Positions 47,598 to 55,073 of a stretch of 64,000 bases of DNA are shown here, in pieces. The stretch's first letter is position 1; each line of letters opens with the position of its first letter. The stretch covers positions 310,001 through 374,000 of the forward strand of contig NZ_QFWQ01000005.1 of the NCBI RefSeq assembly GCF_003335105.1, written 5' to 3'. This DNA is from Rhodanobacter denitrificans. GTDB lineage: Bacteria > Pseudomonadota > Gammaproteobacteria > Xanthomonadales > Rhodanobacteraceae. A model generated the notes under the pieces. It was given only the letters and a program-made list of their open reading frames with translations, was not told where the DNA came from and did not search any database. Made by a program: the position numbers and the translations under genes.

Positions 47598-47864
47598 ATG
47601 TCCGATGAAAATGCGAAGACGCCGGCCGACTACATCGTCGATACGGTGGCGCAGCTCAAGGAGATGCGGCATTACTCGAAGAACAATGTGGAAACGCTGA
47701 CGGCGGCGTGGCTGCTGTTCGACGGCGAATTGTCCAAGCTCAAGCAGGCGGACAAGCTCGCCGACCTGATGGACCGCCAGGGGCAACTGCACGAGGCGCT
47801 GGAAGCGGTGATCGTCGATCTGGAAGAGGCGCTGGCAAAAATGCAGCCGAAGCCGGAGGAGTAA
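47598..47864 (+). CDS. Small acidic helical protein, uncharacterised
   Basis: 88 residues with an excellent ribosome binding site (AGGAGGAG, 8 nt before ATG). Highly charged, no cysteine; predicted two long helices with heptad-like spacing (LFDGELSKLKQADKLADLMD and LHEALEAVIVDLEEALAKMQ), so a small coiled-coil protein. No family or partner recognised; isolated between divergently oriented neighbours. Confidence 0.7.
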   Translation: MSDENAKTPADYIVDTVAQLKEMRHYSKNNVETLTAAWLLFDGELSKLKQADKLADLMDRQGQLHEALEAVIVDLEEALAKMQPKPEE

Positions 47865-48131
47865 TTCCCGATGCAGCAGTGGTGTCGAAGGGCTGCCTGC
47901 CATCCATCATTCTGCCGATGCCATCGAAGCTTGGGTTTAGGCGCTTTGGGATCGCGCTCCTTCAGCGTATCTGGCGTCTTCGCTCCGGCGGCCACGTCGA
48001 CGGCGCAATGCTCATAGGAGCAGGCGTTGTCTTCGGGATGCTGGCACGGGCGAGGTGACGCAGCCATTGATGACACTGCCTGCTGTGAACGACAGACCCT
48101 GCGTGGCGGGACCTGTCGTGGCACAGGGCGG

Positions 48132-49580
48132 CTACGGCGGGTGCGCGTACGGGGACTGGCGGAACTCCATGGCGGCGAGCCGGAATGGCTCGGGTGTCAC
48201 CTCGAAATACCGGTGGCCGGCGAGGCTGGGCGATTGCCGGGCGGTATCGGACGACCAGCTGTCGAAGGCGGTCAGCGCGGCGGCGTAATGCTCGTCGATC
48301 TGCTTCAACGCCCTGCTCATGTTGTCGTCGACCAGCATCACGTCGCGGTCGCGCGGCGCAAAGGCGATCATCTTGGCCGAACGGTTGACGCACTGGCCCA
48401 TCGCCGTGGGCGTCTGGAACTGTTGCGGCCCCATGTTGGTCGATACCACCGGGCCCAACGCGATGGTAATGCGCAGCTTCACCGCCTCGGCGACGTCTGC
48501 CGCCAGACCTTGCCAGCGCTGGGTCTTGAAGGCCTTGAACTCGCCGAACAGATCGGCGGCGGCGCAGATCGCCCGCAAGGCCGGATTGCTCATCGGCGCA
48601 TGGCCGTCGAAGCCGGCGTAATGAAAGCGGATCAGCGTGCCGTCGCCATTGAACTTTTCCATGATGCCGGAAAATGGACCAATTCGCCGGTAGATATTCT
48701 GGCTGAAGCGGTTGATCAGGCGTGCTGCATCAGTCAGCGGCAGCTCATCGAACAATGCCGACGATTGGGTCAGGTCGACATACATGATCACCGCGTTCTC
48801 GAGGTTCAGTTCGTCCTGCAGGCCGAGCACGCGCATGGCGTCGGGGCTGGACCGGAAGTAATGCAGCGTGCCCGCCATGCCGGCGTCGCTGGTTTCCTGC
48901 AGGGCTTCGAGCAGCTGCCTGCGGTCGTCGCTCTGGAAGCCATGCTCGTCGAGGTCGTAGGCGCTGCCCGGCAGGGTCTTGTTGAAGACCTGCACGACGC
49001 CGATCTGCCGCCCCTGCCAGCGTACCGGCGACACCAGCGTATGCAGCGGCACGAAACCGGACTGCTTGTCGTACGAGGCGACGTGGCGGACGTTGGCCTG
49101 TAGGTTGTTGTTGCCGATCAGGGTGGCCCTGCCCCAGCACTCGCCGACGACGGTCCAGCTCTCGACCAGTTTCATCTTGAGGATGGCCGCGGTGGCGCCA
49201 GGGTCGATGTTCCAGGCGGCGACAAAGGCGAAGCTGCGCGGTGACGCGGTCATTTCATCGCTGGCGTTGAACACCGGGATATAGAGCGACGCGGCCTGCG
49301 CGCGCAGGGTGCCGGCCAGGCGCTCGATCATTTCGGTGAGTTGCGCGCGCAGCCGGATCAGGTCTCGGTGGGCGGGGGCGCTGTCCTCCTCGGCGGTCTT
49401 CACGCGCGACTGCGCCTTCAGCAGATCAGCCTGCAGGCGGGTGATTTCGGCGTCCTTGATCTTCAGCTCGGTGTCTTTGCCGGTCACGACCCTGTCGTGA
49501 TAGAGCTTGGCCAGCGTGGCGATGCCACAGGCGCCGACGAAGGCGCCTGCGATCTTGGCATATTCGATCCATTCGATCAC
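48132..49580 (-). CDS. GAF-domain class III nucleotide cyclase-like protein
   Basis: 482 residues from GTG with GGGAGG 5 nt upstream. N-terminal membrane helix (about 10-27), coiled coil (about 38-95), GAF-like sensor (about 98-240), then a class III cyclase homology domain: first metal Asp in MYVDLTQSS (about 268), substrate Lys and second Asp in EKFNGDGTLIRF (about 311). The position usually Asp/Thr before V-N reads Gln (GQCVN) and the transition-state Arg of the N-x3-R motif reads Lys (NRSAK). Adenylate cyclase activity is thus uncertain; it may have altered specificity or be regulatory. Confidence 0.75.
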   Translation of the reverse strand: MIEWIEYAKIAGAFVGACGIATLAKLYHDRVVTGKDTELKIKDAEITRLQADLLKAQSRVKTAEEDSAPAHRDLIRLRAQLTEMIERLAGTLRAQAASLYIPVFNASDEMTASPRSFAFVAAWNIDPGATAAILKMKLVESWTVVGECWGRATLIGNNNLQANVRHVASYDKQSGFVPLHTLVSPVRWQGRQIGVVQVFNKTLPGSAYDLDEHGFQSDDRRQLLEALQETSDAGMAGTLHYFRSSPDAMRVLGLQDELNLENAVIMYVDLTQSSALFDELPLTDAARLINRFSQNIYRRIGPFSGIMEKFNGDGTLIRFHYAGFDGHAPMSNPALRAICAAADLFGEFKAFKTQRWQGLAADVAEAVKLRITIALGPVVSTNMGPQQFQTPTAMGQCVNRSAKMIAFAPRDRDVMLVDDNMSRALKQIDEHYAAALTAFDSWSSDTARQSPSLAGHRYFEVTPEPFRLAAMEFRQSPYAHPP

Positions 49581-50071
49581 GGTGCCTCCCGCGAAATCTT
49601 CCAGCGGCTCGCAACGGCCCCTGGGGTGCGGCCGCGCGTGCCACGGAATATAGCGCGATTGCCTGCCGTCGACCGTCAGCTGCCCACCCGGCCCGGATGC
49701 GCCATCCCGGCATGACTTCCGGCCGTGTCCGAAGGGTGGCCCGGGGCGTCGCTATCGCGTGGTGCGAGGGAGGGCCGATGGCCACCCGGCCACATCATGC
49801 TGTACCGCCGGCGTCAGCGTCGCGAACATCAAGTGTCGCATGATGATCCGCAGCGACCGGTGGCCGGCGATCGGCACCTGGCTGGCAAAAACGGCGCTTG
49901 AGCCGGCGCAGCGAGCCGCATGAATGAAAGGCCCCGCCTGGCGGGGCCTTTTCGTTGCCGGGCGGCCGGTATTGAGCGAGATGGCGGGCCTCGTGCGTCG
50001 ATGCCTTGATATATTTGATCTTGCTGTCCGCCTGCGCCACGCAGGCCAGAATATTCCCGGGGATCGGCGAG
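49581..50071. other. Gene-free region with an orphan terminator hairpin
   Basis: 491 bp between the divergent cyclase and GGDEF genes. No convincing ORF; the best plus-strand candidates are Arg-rich peptides of 21-34 codons without good start signals. At 49930-49951 a GGCCCCGCC/GGCGGGGCC hairpin followed by TTTTCG forms a plus-strand terminator with no gene before it. A short RNA ending here is possible. The cyclase and GGDEF promoters must also lie in this region but are not evident. Confidence 0.4.
49930..49951 (+). terminator. Orphan intrinsic terminator-like hairpin
   Basis: AAGGCCCCGCC-T-GGCGGGGCCTTTT: strong GC stem and T4. It is not preceded by a gene on the plus strand, and on the minus strand there is also no gene ending here. 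Nearly the same hairpin lies at 51013-51040 after the GGDEF gene. Confidence 0.6.
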
Positions 50072-51010
50072 ATGGTGGATATCGAGAACAGGGTGGAGTC
50101 CGACGGCGCCGTCTACAAGACGCTGCTGGAATCGACCAGGGCGATCCCGTGGAAGATCGACTGGGACAGCAAGCAGTTCGCCTATATCGGGCCGCAGATC
50201 GAGGCGCTGCTGGGCTGGGCGCCGTCGAGCTGGGTGGGCGTGGCCGACTGGGCCAGCCGCATGCATCCCGAGGATCGCGATTGGGTGGTGGATTTCTGCG
50301 TCGCGCAGTCGCAGGCAGGGGTGGACCACGAGGCCGACTACCGCGCGCTGACCCGCGACGGCCATTACGTGTGGATCCGCGACGTGGTGCACGTGGTGCG
50401 CCGGCCCGACGGCTCGGTCGATGCGCTGATCGGCTTCATGTTCGACATCAGCGAGCGCAAGCGCACCGAGCAGCAGCTGATCAGCCTGCAGAAGGAGATG
50501 GAAGAGCTTTCCTTCCGCGATGGCCTGACCGGCGTCGCCAACCGCCGGCGCTTCGACGCGATCATCGAACTCGAATGGAGCAACGCGCGGCGCAACCGGC
50601 AGCCGCTGTCGCTGCTGATGATCGATATCGATTATTTCAAGCAGTACAACGATCGCTACGGCCACCTGGAAGGCGATGCCTGCCTCAAGCATGTGGCGCG
50701 GGTGCTGAATTCGGCGGCCACTCGCGCGCGCGACCTGCTGGCCCGCTTCGGCGGCGAGGAATTCGTGCTGGTGCTGCCGGAAACTGACGAAGCCGCCGCC
50801 GGCAAGCTGGCCGAACGCTGCCGCGAGCTGCTCCTGGCCGAGCAGATCCCGCACGAGTCGTCGCCGATCGGTCCCGTGCTGACGATCAGCCTCGGCGTGG
50901 GCAGCACGATTCCGGGCCACGACGACGAACTGCGGTCGTTCATCGACGCGGTGGACAAGCGGCTGTACCAGGCCAAGCAGCAGGGCCGCGACCGCATCGT
51001 GGCGGAATGA
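50072..51010 (+). CDS. PAS-GGDEF diguanylate cyclase
   Basis: Makes c-di-GMP from two GTP. 312 residues. PAS/PAC sensor (about 15-130; WKIDWDSKQFAYIGPQIEAL and GFMFDISERK), a short coil, and a GGDEF domain with active-site GGEEF (227-231), metal/substrate segment DIDYFKQYNDRYGH (about 185) and an intact product-inhibition I-site RARD (218-221). No membrane segment, so cytosolic. An ATG preceded by GGATCGGCGAG was used; a TTG 22 codons earlier is in frame but poor. Confidence 0.93.
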   Translation: MVDIENRVESDGAVYKTLLESTRAIPWKIDWDSKQFAYIGPQIEALLGWAPSSWVGVADWASRMHPEDRDWVVDFCVAQSQAGVDHEADYRALTRDGHYVWIRDVVHVVRRPDGSVDALIGFMFDISERKRTEQQLISLQKEMEELSFRDGLTGVANRRRFDAIIELEWSNARRNRQPLSLLMIDIDYFKQYNDRYGHLEGDACLKHVARVLNSAATRARDLLARFGGEEFVLVLPETDEAAAGKLAERCRELLLAEQIPHESSPIGPVLTISLGVGSTIPGHDDELRSFIDAVDKRLYQAKQQGRDRIVAE

Positions 51011-51012
51011 AA

Positions 51013-51040
51013 CAAAAGGCCCCGCGAGCGGGGCCTTTTG
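51013..51040. terminator. Bidirectional terminator between the GGDEF gene and gcvP
   Basis: CAAAAGGCCCCG-CGAG-CGGGGCCTTTTG: perfect stem with A4/T4 flanks on each side, able to stop both convergent transcripts. Confidence 0.9.
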
Positions 51041-51067
51041 CCGTGGTGCACGAATCGGCGAAGCGGC

Positions 51068-53992
51068 TTACGCCTCGGCTTCTTCCTTGTACGCATCCAC
51101 CGGAATGCAGGCGCACATGATGTTCTTGTCGCCGTAGACGTTGTCGACGCGGGCCACCGGCGGCCAGTACTTCTGCAGTTTCAGGCTGGCCAGCGGGAAG
51201 GCGGCCAGTTCGCGCGGGTAGGCGTGGGTCCACTCGCTGCCGCTGACCATGGTGGCGGTATGCGGCGCGTTCTTCAGCGGGTTGTCCTCGCGGTCCAGCT
51301 TGCCTTCCTCGACCGCGCGGATCTCGTCGCGGATCTGGATCATCGCGTCGATGAAGCGATCCAGTTCGTAGCGCGATTCGCTCTCGGTCGGTTCCACCAT
51401 CAGGGTGCCGGACACCGGGAAGCTCAGCGTCGGTGCGTGGAAACCGAAGTCGATCAGCCGCTTCGCCACGTCCTCGGCACCGATGCCGGTGGCGTCCTTG
51501 ATCGGGCGCAGGTCCAGGATGCACTCGTGCGCCACCAGCCCGTTGCGGCCGGTGTAGAGGGTGGGGTAGTGCGCCGCCAGCCGCTTCGCGATGTAGTTGG
51601 CGTTGAGCAACGCGACTTGCGTAGCTTTCCTCAGGCCCTGCTGGCCCATCATGGTGATGTACATCCACGAGATCGGCAGGATCGAGGCGCTGCCGAAGCT
51701 GGCAGCCGACACCATACCTACGGAGCGGCTGTTGTGAGGAGTGCGGCCATGGATGGCCGCTTCTTGATCCTCGCCGACAGGGATGTCGGCATAAGTGCGC
51801 GGCAGGAACGGTGCCAGGTGCGACTTCACCGCGCACGGGCCCACGCCCGGGCCGCCGCCACCATGCGGAATGCAGAACGTCTTGTGCAGGTTGAGGTGCG
51901 ACACGTCCGAGCCCCACTTGCCGGGCTTGGCCACGCCGACCAGTGCGTTCATGTTGGCGCCGTCGGTATACACCTGGCCGCCGTGCTGGTGGACGATGTC
52001 GCAGATCGCCACGATGTCTTCCTCGAACACGCCGTGGGTGGACGGGTAGGTGATCATCAGCGCGGCGAGGCGGTCGGAATATTTCTCCGCAGCGCGGCGG
52101 ATGTCCTCGACGTCGACGTTGCCGTTGGCGTCGCACTTGGTCACGACAACGGTCATGCCGCACAGGTGGGCGGAAGCCGGGTTGGTGCCATGGGCGGACT
52201 CGGGGATCAGGCAGATGTCGCGCTGCGACTGGCCATTGGCGCGAAGGTAGGCGCGGATCGCCAGCAGGCCGGCGTATTCGCCCTGCGCGCCGGAGTTCGG
52301 CTGCAGGCTCACCGCATCGTAGCCGGTGCATTCGACCAGCATCGCTTCCAGGCCGTCGATCAGCTCCTTGTAGCCCTGCGCCTGTGCGGCCGGGGCCAGC
52401 GGGTGCATGTTGGCGAATTCCGGCCAGGTGATCGGGATCATCTCGGCGGTGGCGTTGAGCTTCATGGTGCACGAGCCCAGCGGGATCATCGTGCGATCCA
52501 TCGCCAGGTCCTTGTCGGCCAGCGCGCGCATGTAGCGCAGCAGCTCGTGCTCGCTGTGGTGCGTATTGAACACCGGGTGGGTGAGGAACGCGCTCTTGCG
52601 CACCAGGGCAGGAGGCAGGGCGTCGGCGGTGGCGGCGTCGAGCGCATCGATGTCTGCGATGTTGCCGCCGAACAGGGCCGCCAGCGCGATCACATCGGTG
52701 CGCGTGGTGCTCTCGTCGAGGCTGATGCCGACGCTCCCGCCGTCGATGCGGCGCAGGTTGATGCGCGCCCCGGCGGCCTTGGCGTGCAGCGCGGCGGCAT
52801 CCACGCCGGTGACGTGCAGGGTGTCGAAGAAATCCTTGCCCACGGCGACGCCGGCCTGGCGCAGCGCGGCGGCGAGGATCGCGGCCAGACGATGCGTGCG
52901 GCGCGCGATGCGGACGAGTCCCTTGGGGCCGTGGTAGACCGCGTACATCGAGGCCATCACCGCCAGCAGCACCTGCGCGGTGCAGATGTTGGAGGTGGCC
53001 TTCTCGCGGCGGATGTGCTGCTCGCGCGTCTGCAGGGTGAGGCGATAGGCGGCCTTGCCTTCGGTGTCGATCGACACGCCGATCAGCCGGCCCGGCATCG
53101 AGCGCTTGTACGCATCGCGGCAGGCCATGAACGCGGCGTGCGGGCCGCCGAAGCCGAACGGCACGCCGAAGCGCTGCGAGTTGCCTACCACGATGTCGGC
53201 GCCCCATTCGCCGGGAGCGGCGATCAGGGTCAGCGCGAGCAGGTCGGTGGCGACCGCGACCAGGCCGCCGCGGGCGTGCACGGCGTCGGCGATGGCCCGG
53301 TAGTCATGGATGCCGCCGAAGGTGTCCGGGTACTGCAGCAGCACGCCGAACGCTTCGGTGCCGGCGGCGTCGGCATCCGCGCCGACCACCAGCTCGATGC
53401 CCAGCGGTTCGGCGCGCGTGCGCACCACTTCCAGCGTCTGCGGGTGCACGCCGTTCGACACGAAGAACACGTTCGACTTCGACTTGCACGAGCGCTTGGC
53501 CAGGGTCATCGCCTCGGCCGCGGCGGTGGCTTCGTCCAGCAGCGAGGCGTTGGCGATCTCCATGCCGGTGAGGTCGGCGCACATCGTCTGGAAGTTGATC
53601 AGCGCCTCCATGCGGCCCTGCGAGATCTCCGCCTGATACGGCGTATAGGCGGTGTACCAGGCTGGATTCTCCAGGATGTTGCGCAGGATGACGTTCGGCG
53701 TGAGGGTGCCGTAGTAGCCTTGGCCGATGAAGCTGCGGAAGACCTGGTTGCGATCGGCGATCGCGCGGATCTTGGCCAGCGCTTCCTCTTCGGTGACCGC
53801 CTGCGGCAACGCTAGCGGGGCGGCGGACTTGATCGAGCCGGGAACGATCGCGTCGGTCATCGACTCCAGCGAATCGTGGCCGATCACGTGAAGCATCTGT
53901 GCGATCTCGGCGTCGTCCGGACCGATGTGGCGCTCGATGAAGGCGCCGTGGTGTTCGAGGTCGCGCAGGGAAGGGGAGGAGTTGTGGCTCAT
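51068..53992 (-). CDS. gcvP: Glycine dehydrogenase (decarboxylating), P-protein GcvP
   Basis: PLP subunit of the glycine cleavage system, decarboxylating glycine and passing the aminomethyl group to lipoyl-GcvH. 974 residues, the size of the single-chain P-protein (about 955-975). Two homologous aminotransferase-fold halves; the PLP lysine is in [17 protein letters not shown] (about 720). Also [14 protein letters not shown] at the start and [14 protein letters not shown]. The ATG follows GGGGAGGAG-rich sequence on the mRNA; the open frame continues into the riboswitch and is not used. Expression is governed by the tandem glycine riboswitch just upstream. Confidence 0.97.
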   Translation of the reverse strand: MSHNSSPSLRDLEHHGAFIERHIGPDDAEIAQMLHVIGHDSLESMTDAIVPGSIKSAAPLALPQAVTEEEALAKIRAIADRNQVFRSFIGQGYYGTLTPNVILRNILENPAWYTAYTPYQAEISQGRMEALINFQTMCADLTGMEIANASLLDEATAAAEAMTLAKRSCKSKSNVFFVSNGVHPQTLEVVRTRAEPLGIELVVGADADAAGTEAFGVLLQYPDTFGGIHDYRAIADAVHARGGLVAVATDLLALTLIAAPGEWGADIVVGNSQRFGVPFGFGGPHAAFMACRDAYKRSMPGRLIGVSIDTEGKAAYRLTLQTREQHIRREKATSNICTAQVLLAVMASMYAVYHGPKGLVRIARRTHRLAAILAAALRQAGVAVGKDFFDTLHVTGVDAAALHAKAAGARINLRRIDGGSVGISLDESTTRTDVIALAALFGGNIADIDALDAATADALPPALVRKSAFLTHPVFNTHHSEHELLRYMRALADKDLAMDRTMIPLGSCTMKLNATAEMIPITWPEFANMHPLAPAAQAQGYKELIDGLEAMLVECTGYDAVSLQPNSGAQGEYAGLLAIRAYLRANGQSQRDICLIPESAHGTNPASAHLCGMTVVVTKCDANGNVDVEDIRRAAEKYSDRLAALMITYPSTHGVFEEDIVAICDIVHQHGGQVYTDGANMNALVGVAKPGKWGSDVSHLNLHKTFCIPHGGGGPGVGPCAVKSHLAPFLPRTYADIPVGEDQEAAIHGRTPHNSRSVGMVSAASFGSASILPISWMYITMMGQQGLRKATQVALLNANYIAKRLAAHYPTLYTGRNGLVAHECILDLRPIKDATGIGAEDVAKRLIDFGFHAPTLSFPVSGTLMVEPTESESRYELDRFIDAMIQIRDEIRAVEEGKLDREDNPLKNAPHTATMVSGSEWTHAYPRELAAFPLASLKLQKYWPPVARVDNVYGDKNIMCACIPVDAYKEEAEA

Positions 53993-54039
53993 GGGTGGGC
54001 ATCCGAAGACTCGCGTGCCGTGCCGCACGCGGGGCGCCC

Positions 54040-54224
54040 CTCTGTCCTTTTGCCTGAGAGTTTGGAAACGCGATGGCTGCGCTTCGTGCCCCTTCGGCGC
54101 CGGATTCAACCGGTCTCTCCAGAGTGTTTGCGCGTGGTGGTATGGGAGCCTGAGCGATTACGGGCGTTGCGTCTTCGGCAGCGGCACGTGCCCGGTCTTC
54201 GGGCCGCCCGCTTCTCCCACCATG
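54040..54224 (-). ncRNA. Tandem glycine riboswitch upstream of gcvP
   Basis: On the minus strand there are two successive aptamers. Aptamer 1 (54222 to about 54135): GGTGGGAGAAGCG ... GCCGAAGACGCAA ... CGCTCAGGC ... ACCACC. Linker, then aptamer 2 (about 54124 to 54040): CTCTGGAGAGACC ... GCGCCGAAGGGGCACG ... AAACTCTCAGGCAAAAGGAC followed by AGAGGGG. The GCCGAAG and CTCAGGCAAAAGGACAG blocks are the strongest known signatures of gcvT-type glycine riboswitches. It normally turns on glycine cleavage when glycine is abundant. Confidence 0.93.
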
Positions 54225-54238
54225 CGTTTACCGCGCCG

Positions 54239-54267
54239 ATTATACAGGCGGATCCGGGGCGTGTTGC
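54239..54267 (-). promoter_or_regulatory. Promoter of the riboswitch-gcvP transcript
   Basis: On the minus strand a perfect -10 TATAAT (54244-54239) with GCAACA 17 nt upstream (54267-54262; three of six -35 bases). Start near 54231 puts the riboswitch at the 5' end. Confidence 0.7.
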
Positions 54268-54348
54268 AGCCCGTGGCCGCGGTTCAGGGAACCCGGTGGC
54301 CGGCCCGCGCTATGCTCGGACACTCCGTTCCCGACCCGCCCGAGCCCC

Positions 54349-54756
54349 ATGATCCGTATCGGCGAAATCGACCACGTGGTGTTGCGCGCCATCGACCCTG
54401 CGGCCATGCAACGCTTCTACTGCGAGGTGCTCGGCTGTCGCGAGGAACGCCGGCAGGACGAGATCGGCCTGGTGCAGCTGCGCGCCGGTGCCTCGCTGAT
54501 CGACCTGGTAGCCATCGACGGCAAGCTCGGCCGCCACGGTGGCGCCGCACCGGGCAGGGAAGGCCACAACATGGATCACCTGTGCCTGCGCGTGGAGGAC
54601 TACGACGAAACGGCGATCCTGGCGCAGCTGAAGGCACATGGCGTGCGGATAGGCGAGCTGGGTTCGCGTTACGGCGCGCGCGGCGAAGGCCCGTCGATCT
54701 ACCTGTACGACCCGCAGGGCAACATGATCGAGCTGAAGGGGCCGGCAGCTGCCTGA
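54349..54756 (+). CDS. VOC-family (glyoxalase/dioxygenase-like) protein
   Basis: 135 residues forming one vicinal-oxygen-chelate module of two beta-alpha-beta3 repeats. Candidate metal ligands: His in IGEIDHVVLRA (about 9), Glu/Gln in the EEIGLVQL strand, His in NMDHLCLRV (about 78) and Glu in GNMIELKGP (about 128). Likely a metal-dependent lyase, dioxygenase or fosfomycin/bleomycin-type protein; the substrate cannot be told. Monocistronic, ending with a long hairpin. Confidence 0.85.
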   Translation: MIRIGEIDHVVLRAIDPAAMQRFYCEVLGCREERRQDEIGLVQLRAGASLIDLVAIDGKLGRHGGAAPGREGHNMDHLCLRVEDYDETAILAQLKAHGVRIGELGSRYGARGEGPSIYLYDPQGNMIELKGPAAA

Positions 54757-54763
54757 AAAAGCC

Positions 54764-54797
54764 GGCGGGAGGCTGCCTTGAAAGGCAGCCTCCCGCC
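54764..54797 (+). terminator. Long hairpin after the VOC gene
   Basis: 16-bp perfect stem GGCGGGAGGCTGCCTT / AAGGCAGCCTCCCGCC, 7 nt after the stop codon. Only a weak T-tract follows. Transcripts of the tRNA on the other strand face it. Confidence 0.65.
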
Positions 54798-54819
54798 TTC
54801 GATCAAACCCCTGAAAAGA

Positions 54820-54846
54820 CGAAAGCCCGCATTTCTGCGGGCTTCG
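54820..54846 (-). terminator. Terminator of the tRNA-Leu transcript
   Basis: Hairpin GAAGCCCGCA-GAAA-TGCGGGCTTTC downstream of the tRNA on the minus strand, ending in a short T-rich run. Confidence 0.7.
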
Positions 54847-54854
54847 TTTACAAT

Positions 54855-54941
54855 TGGTGCCCAGGAGAGGACTCGAACCTCCACGGAGTTGCCCCCGCTA
54901 GCACCTGAAGCTAGTGCGTCTACCAATTCCGCCACCTGGGC
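54855..54941 (-). tRNA. tRNA-Leu (anticodon CAG)
   Basis: 87 nt on the minus strand: acceptor GCCCAGG pairs with CCTGGGC, D-stem region GTGGCGGAATTGGTAGACGC, anticodon stem CTAGC/GCTAG around loop TTCAGGT (anticodon CAG), a class II long variable arm typical of Leu, T-loop GGTTCGAGTCC and an encoded CCA end. Confidence 0.97.
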
Positions 54942-55073
54942 AGGTGTCACGTCGCTCGGTGAGCTGCGTGAGCCGCGTAATTTAGGCATCTGCCGACGGC
55001 TTGTCAACACTTTTTCACATCCGTTCATGGCGACGTGGCATTCTCCGCGGCGCAAACATCACAAGGATCCTGA

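Noticed and set aside
47105-47599. 165-codon N-terminal extension of the LytS-type kinase
   Set aside because: Low-quality composition, no ribosome binding site, and the stretch overlaps the decayed anti-sigma copy on the other strand; the ATG at 47104 directly precedes the membrane helices.
49777-49925. Small Arg-rich ORFs before the orphan terminator
   Set aside because: Only 21-34 codons, weak start context and codon usage indistinguishable from random GC-rich sequence.
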